A DNA stretch of 64,000 bases from the NCBI RefSeq assembly GCF_003026215.1, contig NZ_PYOC01000001.1:620001-684000 (forward strand). The letters run 5' to 3'. The notes under the pieces were generated by a model. The model saw only the letters and a program-made list of their open reading frames with translations. It was not told the DNA's origin and did not search any database. Position 1 is the first letter of the stretch. Each line of letters starts with the position of its first letter. The DNA is from Photobacterium indicum. Its GTDB lineage: Bacteria; Pseudomonadota; Gammaproteobacteria; Enterobacterales; Vibrionaceae. The translations under genes were made by a program, and so were the position numbers. Of this stretch, positions 43,175 to 50,255 are shown piece by piece.

Positions 43175-43569
43175 GAAATCCTCTTACTAATTTTTTCAAT
43201 ATAACGCCGTCATAACACGTTTATTACCATGACGATAAAAACAAACTTACCACCTAATTTACTGAAACAAAAGTAAACTAAGTCTGCTTTTTAACGATAT
43301 ACAGCCTTGGACGACGGCTGGGTGAAGTATGCATAATCATTCAGTAGTTGCGGTTTGAATCACGCAATGATTTAAGCAGAAAGATTGACTTGATCCTATA
43401 ATGGTTGTGTAGATTGTAACCACATGAAAAATCAGTATAAATCATGTGCTACAGTTTGATGTATAGGTACATGTTATGTTTCACGTTAGTGCTTCCATGA
43501 TACTTAATTGATCAGCTGGCTGAGTAAAATCAGATCGCTTCTCAATTATGTATTGCTGGAGATAGGCAC
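43175..43569. other. Gene-free stretch left of a 63-codon gene
   Basis: 395 bp without a convincing frame. It must carry the promoter of the ASCH gene (minus) and of the 43570 gene (plus, GGAGATAGGCACATG). A short inverted pair GGTT/AACC near 43404-43422 is the only local symmetry noticed. No attC- or integrase-like features were recognised. Confidence 0.4.
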
Positions 43570-43761
43570 ATGGAAATACTTGAAAAAGCTAAAGCGTTAT
43601 TTACCCAACCGTTAAGCTTGGATGGGTTGCGTAAGCTTGATCGGTTAGAACGCCAAGCAACAGGGAAGGAGAGAATGTATATCGGTTTACTATGGGATGC
43701 AGCATATGCAGCGGTTGACCCAATTGTTTTGCAACAGGCACGTGTAGAAGGTTTGCTGTAA
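43570..43761 (+). CDS. Small hypothetical protein, 63 residues
   Basis: Not recognised. A soluble, helical, charged protein (MEILEKAKALFTQPLSLDGL, ERQATGKERMYIGLLWDAAY). Good ribosome site GGAGATAGGCAC before ATG. No signal peptide or membrane span. The pattern of heptad-like hydrophobics suggests a helix bundle. Neighbours do not hint at function. Confidence 0.55.
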   Translation: MEILEKAKALFTQPLSLDGLRKLDRLERQATGKERMYIGLLWDAAYAAVDPIVLQQARVEGLL

Positions 43762-44013
43762 AAAGAAAATGGCTATTAGGCTGATAAAACTAACCGTTAT
43801 CGAATGTTGGTAACGGTTAGAATCCCACCATAATCATACCCTCATGTTAAATAATGAAGTGCGCTGATTTATTAGATTAGAGTCAATCAAAGTAAGATCG
43901 CGTGCAGCTTCAGGTACGCACAGTTAAAAGTATGAACCGCAGTATAGTATTTTCTATTGTTTTCAATAGCTGAAAATTTGGCTTTGACGTATTACAACGA
44001 TAGGGAATCCGTA

Positions 44014-44100
44014 GTGAACAAAACACTTTTTGAAATGGCCACTGAAAAAGGCAATGTACTAGGTGTTGCTTCTACTGCGCGTCTAATTCATGTTATGTAG
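44014..44100 (+). CDS. Possible 28-codon frame (mini-gene or relic)
   Basis: GTG 44014 behind TAGGGAATCC opens MNKTLFEMATEKGNVLGVAS followed by TARLIHVM and stops at 44098-44100, 12 bases before the ParB-like gene. It is too short to classify; it may be a leader, a small protein or the remains of a larger gene. The rest of 43762-44112 shows no gene. Confidence 0.25.
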   Translation: MNKTLFEMATEKGNVLGVASTARLIHVM

Positions 44101-44112
44101 CAGGGAGAATAC

Positions 44113-44490
44113 ATGAGACAGCAATACCATTTTAGAAACCCATCAGAAGGTTTGATGTCATGGGATGTCTTCCGTCTTATTGAGTTATCGAAAGGGCTGC
44201 AAGTAATAAATGTTCCGCTAACTGATATTCAAGAGCTTGATGAAGAATTTTGGTATGACTTGGGTGGAGCGAGGCCGATATGCCGAAATGTGTTAGAACA
44301 TGCTGACTTAATTAATAAGGCAGACTTAAGCTATCCAATCATCATGTGCAGAGAAGGTAGAATAATGGACGGAATGCACAGAGTCTGTAAAGCCTTGCTC
44401 ACTGGTGCATCTACAATCAAAGCTGTTCGGTTTTCCGAGTATATCCAACCTGATTTTATTGGCATCGAACCGGATAAACTACCGTACTAA
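44113..44490 (+). CDS. ParB/Srx-fold-like small protein
   Basis: Protein of 125 residues. The late segment IIMCREGRIMDGMHRVCKAL (about residues 80-99) is the signature of ParB-N/sulfiredoxin-like domains (G-x-x-x-DGxHR). ELSKGLQVINVPLTDIQEL leads into it. Without a DNA-binding helix-turn-helix it is not a partition protein proper; solo ParB-fold proteins include CTPases, kinases and nucleases. The function is unknown. AGGGAGAATAC gives a good ribosome site. Confidence 0.7.
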   Translation: MRQQYHFRNPSEGLMSWDVFRLIELSKGLQVINVPLTDIQELDEEFWYDLGGARPICRNVLEHADLINKADLSYPIIMCREGRIMDGMHRVCKALLTGASTIKAVRFSEYIQPDFIGIEPDKLPY

Positions 44491-44553
44491 ACACAACTAC
44501 TATAAAAACATCAAGTTGACGCGTTTTACTCCGCAGTTTTGGTATGGAGTTGA

Positions 44554-44664
44554 GTGTGTTTGGTTTATATCGACAGTTTCGAGAAAGTGATTACCGATAG
44601 ACGTTTTCCTATCAGTAGTACTCAAGATCTTTCTGAGCGGGGACTTGAGGTTGTAACGGTATAA
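44554..44664 (+). pseudogene. Possible relic frame of 36 codons
   Basis: From GTG 44554 the frame reads VCLVYIDSFEKVITDRRFPI then SSTQDLSERGLEVVTV, ending at the TAA 44662-44664, which merges into the terminator. It has coding-like composition but no ribosome site and a stop codon directly upstream, so it may be the 3' end of a broken gene. Not assignable to a family. Confidence 0.3.
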
Positions 44665-44690
44665 AAAAAGCCGCATCATGCGGCTTTTTT
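44664..44690. terminator. Bidirectional terminator downstream of nagB
   Basis: AAAAAAGCCGCAT (44664-44676) and ATGCGGCTTTTTT (44678-44690) form a long perfect stem with A- and T-runs on the two sides; it serves nagB on the minus strand and the accessory genes on the plus strand. Confidence 0.92.
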
Positions 44691-44707
44691 ATTGTAGAAA
44701 ATAAAGC

Positions 44708-45508
44708 TTATAAGCCTTTGATATTCTCAGCTTCTAGCTCTTTAAAGTACTTCACTGTTTTCACTTTAAGCTCTTGTTGTGCTGCTTCGTCTGCCACCAT
44801 AACCGCTTTAGTGTGAAGTTGAAGCGCAGATACCGTCCACATGTGGTTTACGCTACCTTCAATTGCTGCTTGAAGAGCAAGTGATTTATTATGACCCTGA
44901 ATTAGAATCATCACTTCTTCAGCATCTAATAGTGTTGCAACACCAATAGTCAGCGCGTACTTAGGCACTTGTGTCATGTCGCCACCGAAGAAGCGAGAGT
45001 TTGCAATACGAGTATCTTCAGTCAGTGTTTTAATACGTGTACGAGAAGATAGAGATGATGCAGGTTCATTAAATGCGATGTGACCATCGTTGCCTACGCC
45101 ACCCATGAATAAGTTGATTTTACCGTAAGACTTAATCTTATCTTCGTATTCTTTACAGTGACCATCGATGTCATCAGTTTGGCCATCTAATAGGTTGATG
45201 TTTTCTTCTTTAATATCAACGTGATTGAAGAAATTAGTGTGCATGAATGTGCGGTACGATTCTGGGTGGTTTGGGTCAATGCCTACGTATTCGTCCATGT
45301 TGAATGTTACAACATTTTCAAAGCTGACTTCGCCTGCTTTGTGCAGTTCGATTAATGCTTTATAAGTCGATAGAGGTGTGCTGCCTGTAGGTAAACCCAG
45401 CACAAAAGGGCGATCTGCTGTTGGATTAAAATCATTGATACGCTTAACGATATGACGAGCAGCCCATGCGCCAACTTGAGCAGCATTGCTTAATGGAATT
45501 AATCTCAC
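44708..45508 (-). CDS. nagB: Glucosamine-6-phosphate deaminase NagB
   Basis: Converts glucosamine-6-phosphate to fructose-6-phosphate and ammonia, the last step of GlcNAc/chitin use. The start is the GTG at 45508 ([20 protein letters not shown]) behind AGAGGTATCAAA, giving 266 residues, the same as E. coli NagB; the frame extends 44 codons upstream without homology. Signatures are [27 protein letters not shown] with the catalytic Asp, [14 protein letters not shown] and the C-terminal [10 protein letters not shown]. It is monocistronic here; nagA, nagC and nagE are not in the window. Confidence 0.97.
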   Translation of the reverse strand: MRLIPLSNAAQVGAWAARHIVKRINDFNPTADRPFVLGLPTGSTPLSTYKALIELHKAGEVSFENVVTFNMDEYVGIDPNHPESYRTFMHTNFFNHVDIKEENINLLDGQTDDIDGHCKEYEDKIKSYGKINLFMGGVGNDGHIAFNEPASSLSSRTRIKTLTEDTRIANSRFFGGDMTQVPKYALTIGVATLLDAEEVMILIQGHNKSLALQAAIEGSVNHMWTVSALQLHTKAVMVADEAAQQELKVKTVKYFKELEAENIKGL

Positions 45509-45548
45509 TTTGATACCTCTATAAACAGAATTATTAAATTTCAAATCA

Positions 45549-45568
45549 TTATTTGCATTGTAAAATAA
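45549..45568 (-). promoter_or_regulatory. NagC-like inverted repeat upstream of nagB
   Basis: TTATTT and AAATAA separated by eight bases, a perfect inverted repeat 41 bp before the nagB start, similar to the outer arms of NagC/Mlc operators. The inner C/G positions do not match well, so it is tentative. Confidence 0.35.
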
Positions 45569-45613
45569 GTTTCGAATCAGTGCCAATGATTTAAAACAAA
45601 AAAGCGATCTTAT

Positions 45614-45628
45614 TGTGAGGTTTTCACA
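45614..45628 (-). promoter_or_regulatory. CRP-like inverted repeat upstream of nagB
   Basis: TGTGA-GGTTT-TCACA at 45614-45628, about 106 bp before nagB. Both half sites are perfect but the spacer is five bases instead of the usual six, so CRP binding would be weak at best. Confidence 0.3.
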
Positions 45629-45747
45629 TTTTAGACTCACAAACGGTAACGGTTTACGCTTAATTATATGCGCTTAAGGCTTTAGCGGTAGGGGGCAAGG
45701 GTATGAAAGAGGGTGCTATTCGGAAAAACCATCCATGGAGTTCAGAA

Positions 45748-46278
45748 TCAAAATGGACTATCACGACCAAGTTCATTACAGATGCCAGCAATTGCAAGAG
45801 CAAGCGCCGACTTGATGATCTGCTCTTGACGAGCTAACTGCATTTGATAAAAAATAAGGTCGACATCGTCACCTGGCGAGGCGATTTCAAGTTGTACCAC
45901 TCCCATATTTTGTACCGCATGCATTTTTTTGATGGGTTGTAATATTTTGGGGTCAGTAAAACAGTAATCGCTACCATCGCTGTTAAGAAAATCACGCAGT
46001 TTAAGAAAAGCATCGATATCTTGGTAAATGTTGTGTGAAACAACACCTAAACCCAGCAATAGCTTAAGGCGAACCGTTATTTCACCTAAGGGGCCAGAGT
46101 TATCCAGTAAAGGACCGACCACAGACTTAACTGCGAAATCGTCTTTACGAAATATACGCTGGATTAAGCTATCGACAGCTTCTTCAAATACTTCGACAGA
46201 AGTGATAATGAAACCGCGCACATTAGATGTATCACTTAATCGTTCAAGGATGTCTGACTCTTGGTCACTTTGTGCCAT
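45748..46278 (-). CDS. mtlR: Mannitol operon regulator MtlR
   Basis: Regulator of 176 residues of the MltR/MtlR family, which represses the mannitol operon in enteric bacteria; no classic helix-turn-helix is seen. Family features: EVFEEAVDSLIQRIFRKDDF, AVKSVVGPLLDNSGPLGEIT, VRLKLLLGLGVVSHNIYQDI and LRDFLNSD. It is the last of mtlA-mtlD-mtlR on the minus strand, 105 bases after mtlD. Confidence 0.9.
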   Translation of the reverse strand: MAQSDQESDILERLSDTSNVRGFIITSVEVFEEAVDSLIQRIFRKDDFAVKSVVGPLLDNSGPLGEITVRLKLLLGLGVVSHNIYQDIDAFLKLRDFLNSDGSDYCFTDPKILQPIKKMHAVQNMGVVQLEIASPGDDVDLIFYQMQLARQEQIIKSALALAIAGICNELGRDSPF

Positions 46279-46383
46279 AACCTGTGTATTCTCTTTCGTA
46301 ACAGGGAAGGGCAGTTATTGCCCTTCCAAGTCTTTCCACATTTGGATTTTGAGTGAATTTATTCACTTAATCACGATGAGTAA

Positions 46384-47529
46384 TCAGCTCAATTGTAGAA
46401 AAATAGTTTCAATAGTCTTCGCTTCCTTGCTGTCAGCGTCGATACCTGTGTAATGCGCCAATGTTGGGCGAAGGCCTTTCTCTTTTAACGAAGTTTGTAG
46501 CTCGACGGCCTGTGGATCTGATTCATTGGTGTACATAAATGCAGCAGCAATACCTTTAAGTAAGGTTTTGTTTTCTGTTCCGTATTCAATTGTACCTAGT
46601 AATGGTTTGATTAATCTATCATTTTTTCCTAGTTTACGAATTGGCTGACGACCAACACGGTCAATTTCGTCTCGTAAATAAGGATTTGCGAAGCGACCTA
46701 GAATTTTTTCAATGTAGGCATTGTGCACTTCACGGTCAAAACCATAACGTTTAATTAATACTTCACCACTTTCTTGCATCGCGGCTTTAACTTGCTCGCG
46801 AATCTCATTATCTTCAATGGCATCACGTACGGTTTCATGACCTTTTAGTGCGCCTAGGTAAGCTGTCATAATATGGCCAGTGTTAAGAGTAAATAATTTA
46901 CGCTCAACGAATGCCATCAAATTGTCAGTCATTTCCATCCCTTCAATTACAGGGATATCACCTTTGAATTGCTGCTTATCAACGATCCACTCGCTGAAGC
47001 TTTCAACGGTAACCTCTAGTGGGTCATTCGCTGCTTCTGAAGGTGGAACGATACGGTCTACTGCAGAATCAACGAAGCCAACTAACGCGTCTGCACGAGC
47101 GTGATATTGCTCATCAAGGTGTGTATATACTTCATTTTTTAGGTGTGTTGTACCACGTACCATGTTCTCACAAGCAATGATGTTTAATGATTTCTCATTG
47201 TTTGCCTCAAAGCGCTGTGTAAGACCTGTTGCGATTGTTTTCGCAATGATATCAAGTACGTTAGGTCCAACAGCCGTAGTCACTAAATCTGTGTACACAA
47301 TACGGTCGATAACGTCTTGGCTTGCTGAGTTAACAGCTGTTACGTGGGTGACTGTGTCGACTTGGCATTGGCTGCCAACTACTTTTACTTTATAAGATTG
47401 ATCATGACTTAATTGATCAACAAGTGGTTTATCAACGTCTGCAAATGTAACTGCTACATTTGCATCTGAAAGTAATTTACCAATAAAACCACGACCGATA
47501 TTACCTGCGCCAAAATGAACTGCTTTCAT
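46384..47529 (-). CDS. mtlD: Mannitol-1-phosphate 5-dehydrogenase MtlD
   Basis: NAD-dependent oxidation of mannitol-1-phosphate to fructose-6-phosphate. It has 381 residues (E. coli 382). The N-terminal Rossmann motif is [20 protein letters not shown]; the catalytic segment includes [20 protein letters not shown] with the conserved lysine and His, and [20 protein letters not shown] is typical. It is preceded by an intercistronic hairpin and follows mtlA by 91 bases. Confidence 0.97.
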   Translation of the reverse strand: MKAVHFGAGNIGRGFIGKLLSDANVAVTFADVDKPLVDQLSHDQSYKVKVVGSQCQVDTVTHVTAVNSASQDVIDRIVYTDLVTTAVGPNVLDIIAKTIATGLTQRFEANNEKSLNIIACENMVRGTTHLKNEVYTHLDEQYHARADALVGFVDSAVDRIVPPSEAANDPLEVTVESFSEWIVDKQQFKGDIPVIEGMEMTDNLMAFVERKLFTLNTGHIMTAYLGALKGHETVRDAIEDNEIREQVKAAMQESGEVLIKRYGFDREVHNAYIEKILGRFANPYLRDEIDRVGRQPIRKLGKNDRLIKPLLGTIEYGTENKTLLKGIAAAFMYTNESDPQAVELQTSLKEKGLRPTLAHYTGIDADSKEAKTIETIFLQLS

Positions 47530-47579
47530 AATCTATACCTACCAATAACTAATTTTAAAAAGTAATTTAAGAATGGGGT

Positions 47580-47604
47580 GAGGCTAGACTGGGCATCTAA
47601 CCTC
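47580..47604 (-). promoter_or_regulatory. Intercistronic stem-loop between mtlA and mtlD
   Basis: On the minus strand GAGGTTAGA (47604-47596) pairs with TCTAGCCTC (47588-47580), one G-U pair, seven-base loop. It lies right after the mtlA stop and could help stabilise or separate the two messages. Confidence 0.4.
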
Positions 47605-47620
47605 GGGTTCACTCAGCGTA

Positions 47621-49573
47621 TTAAGCGGCTTTTTGGCCAGCAAGAATACTTAGCACTTCGTTGACATCTGTAGTGCTAGTTAGACGCTCGATAGCATCTG
47701 GATCGTCGAGTGCATTGGTGATGGTAGTTATGACTTGAATGTGTTCATCGTTCTTCGCTGCAATACCAATTACCAGCTTTGCTAGGTCGTCTTCATCATC
47801 GCTGAATAGAACACCTGCAGGGTACTGACAAATTACGATACCGGTTTTGATTACACGGTCTTTTGCTTCAACAGTACCGTGTGGAACCGCGATAGATTCA
47901 CCTAGGTATGTTGATACGAGTTTTTCACGGTCGAACATTGCGTCTACGTAGTCTGGTTCTGCATAACCCATTTTAACCAGTTGCTCGCCAGCATATTTTA
48001 TCGCTTGTTCTTTTGTGGTTGCAGTACATCCAAGGTGAATATTCTCAGCTTGAATTTGGAATACTTGCTTCTCTTGTGGCTCAAAACTATCTTCGTTTGC
48101 CGCAACAGGTGATACTTTTACTATTGCTGAGTCGTTTGCTGCGTCAGGGCTGTTTGCTGCCACAATGCTCGTTACTAAATCGTTGTAGATTTGGCTGTCT
48201 AGGAAGTTTGTTAGCGAAATGTGTTTTGCATTCGCTGCATGTTTACGAGCACGGTCTGTTAAATCTTTATGAGTAATCACGATATCTACCTCTTGCGGCA
48301 AGCTATTAATGGCACTGTTCGTTACGCTAATGTTGAGTCCAGCATCTTGAACCTTCTTACGCAGCAGGCTTGCACCCATTGCACTCGATCCCATGCCGGC
48401 ATCGCAAGCAACAATGATGTTGCGTACGTTAGCCATATTAATATTGCTTTTATCTTCAGCTGTTACTTCTGCCGAATTGCCTTTAGAGCCTGCTTTCATA
48501 CCCTTCATTTTCGAAGTTGCAGAAGCAAGAGTTGTATCGTCGTCTTCATCTGTTGTGTTTTGAGTTTTCATTAGCAGTGCAGCAACAGAGAATGAAACCG
48601 CTGTTGAAGCGATTACTGAAAGAATCACACCCACAAATGATGCTTTAGGTGTCATCAATAAGATGGCAAATATTGAACCAGGAGAGGCTGGTGAAACAAT
48701 GCCCGCGTTGAATAATGTAAGTGTGAATACACCCGTCATACCGCCAGCAATTACCGCTAGAATCAAACGTGGATTCATCAGGATGTACGGGAAGTAAATC
48801 TCGTGAATACCACCGAAGAAGTGGATGATAGATGCGCCACCAGCAGTTTGTTTCGCCGTACCGCGACCGAAAACTGTGTAAGCAAGCAGAACACCAAGAC
48901 CTGGCCCCGGGTTCGCTTCAATCAAGAAGAAGATTGATTGGCCAGTTTCACTAGCTTGTTGAATACCTAACGGCGAGAAGATACCGTGGTTAATCGCGTT
49001 GTTTAGGAATAGGATTTTTGCTGGTTCAACAAAGATTGACGTTAAAGGTAATAAACCTGCTTCTACAAGGAAGTTAACACCGCCAGCCAAGCCACCTGAT
49101 AGTACCTTTACAAATGGACCAATCATGTAGAACGCGATAATTGCGCAGATCATGCCCACAATACCGGCAGAGAAGTTGTTTACTAACATCTCGAAACCGC
49201 TTTTTACTTTACCGTCGACCCAGTTATCGAACTTCTTGATTGCCCAGCCGCCCATAGGGCCGACCATCATAGCACCCATAAACATTGGGATATCAGTACC
49301 GACGATAACACCAATTGTAGTAATGGCACCGACAACCGCACCACGGTCACCGCCCACTAATTTACCACCGGTATAACCGATTAGAAGCGGTAACAAATAC
49401 GTAATCATAGGGCCAACAAGTTTCGCTAATTCTTCGTTTGGAAACCAGCCTGTTGGAATGAATAAAGCAGTGATAAAGCCCCATGCGATGAACGCACCGA
49501 TATTAGGCATTACCATATTCGATAAGAAGCGACCAAAATTTTGTACCTTGATCTTTGCATCTGGTGATATCAT
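47621..49573 (-). CDS. mtlA: Mannitol PTS permease EIICBA (MtlA)
   Basis: Inner-membrane PTS transporter taking up and phosphorylating mannitol, 650 residues. Domains: EIIC (about 1-345, multi-span, with GGIHEIYFPYILMNPRLILA), EIIB (about 378-470) with its phospho-cysteine in IIVACDAGMGSSAMGASLL, and EIIA (about 510-650) with the phospho-His in GESIAVPHGTVEAKDRV. The linkers are Asp/Ser-rich. All three domains are intact. Start ATG at 49573 with GGGGAATCC ahead. The upstream region contains several CRP sites. First gene of the operon. Confidence 0.97.
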   Translation of the reverse strand: MISPDAKIKVQNFGRFLSNMVMPNIGAFIAWGFITALFIPTGWFPNEELAKLVGPMITYLLPLLIGYTGGKLVGGDRGAVVGAITTIGVIVGTDIPMFMGAMMVGPMGGWAIKKFDNWVDGKVKSGFEMLVNNFSAGIVGMICAIIAFYMIGPFVKVLSGGLAGGVNFLVEAGLLPLTSIFVEPAKILFLNNAINHGIFSPLGIQQASETGQSIFFLIEANPGPGLGVLLAYTVFGRGTAKQTAGGASIIHFFGGIHEIYFPYILMNPRLILAVIAGGMTGVFTLTLFNAGIVSPASPGSIFAILLMTPKASFVGVILSVIASTAVSFSVAALLMKTQNTTDEDDDTTLASATSKMKGMKAGSKGNSAEVTAEDKSNINMANVRNIIVACDAGMGSSAMGASLLRKKVQDAGLNISVTNSAINSLPQEVDIVITHKDLTDRARKHAANAKHISLTNFLDSQIYNDLVTSIVAANSPDAANDSAIVKVSPVAANEDSFEPQEKQVFQIQAENIHLGCTATTKEQAIKYAGEQLVKMGYAEPDYVDAMFDREKLVSTYLGESIAVPHGTVEAKDRVIKTGIVICQYPAGVLFSDDEDDLAKLVIGIAAKNDEHIQVITTITNALDDPDAIERLTSTTDVNEVLSILAGQKAA

Positions 49574-49743
49574 TAGGATTCCCCGTTTGATGTTCTATTT
49601 TTATATTCTGTTGTAAGTAACGGTTCGCCAAAACCGTCGATTGCTTAGTACCCAATTAATTTACCATAGATATTGAAATTAGAACTGATAACGGGTTTTT
49701 TGTGACTTGGGTCTAATTAATATTGTGGTCTACCAATTTATAG

Positions 49744-49759
49744 TGTGATAGCTATCACA
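49744..49759 (-). promoter_or_regulatory. CRP site 1 upstream of mtlA
   Basis: TGTGATAGCTATCACA, both half sites perfect with the consensus six-base spacer, centred about 178 bp before the mtlA start. The best regulatory match in the window. Confidence 0.8.
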
Positions 49760-49860
49760 ACCACCCTTTGTAAGTGAGTTACATTGCTTTTGTTTTTAAA
49801 ATGTCAATTAAATACTTAGGCTTTAGGTCTCATTTGCAAGTATTTTCATTTCTAACTCTT

Positions 49861-49876
49861 AGTGATACCGATCACA
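49861..49876 (-). promoter_or_regulatory. CRP site 2 upstream of mtlA
   Basis: AGTGATACCGATCACA, one substitution from TGTGA-N6-TCACA, about 117 bp further from mtlA than site 1. Confidence 0.6.
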
Positions 49877-49912
49877 CTTGTGTTATTTTCCTTTTAAATA
49901 GTAGATGTGTTT

Positions 49913-49928
49913 AGTGATGCAGATCGCT
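49913..49928 (-). promoter_or_regulatory. Possible CRP site 3 upstream of mtlA
   Basis: AGTGATGCAGATCGCT keeps the GTGA half but deviates in the second half; its centre is 52 bp (about five helical turns) from site 2. Otherwise the 682-bp region 49574-50255 contains AT-rich DNA, the palindrome TCACATGTGA (50006-50015), and a TATAAT (50201-50206) that may belong to the Lon-like gene. Confidence 0.4.
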
Positions 49929-50255
49929 TTCCATATTTAATTCACATCATGAAATTATTGGAGAAATTTTAGCTGTTATATTTTGTTGCAAAATTACATA
50001 TGCAATCACATGTGAACTATCGTTGATTTACTCGGTTTTCTGATCCGTTTTAGTATAAAGCTCCCCTCTTTGATTTCTGCTTTTCCTCCATTCTGTTTAA
50101 TGGATATGACTTTTATTGCTAAGTGTATTGTTTATTAAGTAAGCGATAAGCATGAAATCACATATATTCAAGTAATTAAACGTTAGTTAAGTCACTAAAA
50201 TATAATAATTTCCTGACTACACTAGAGTGATAACTGTCATATAAGAGGGACGCAT

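Noticed and set aside
43175-44112. Integron cassette array with attC/VCR repeats
   Set aside because: No repeated GTTAGGC-like or VCR-like units around the small genes, and no integrase gene.
45645-45662. AACGGTAACGGTTTACG near nagB as a LacI-family operator
   Set aside because: The arms AAAC/GTTT are symmetric but inner positions do not pair; too weak to annotate.
49995-50015. TACATATGCAATCACATGTGA as another CRP site
   Set aside because: Only one TCACA half fits; the partner half does not, and the TCACATGTGA palindrome has the wrong spacing for CRP.
50229-50242. CTGTCATATAA before the Lon-like gene as a Pho box
   Set aside because: Only one half site; the second CTGTCA at 11-bp spacing is missing. 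The same holds for CTGTCATGTATG near 61518.
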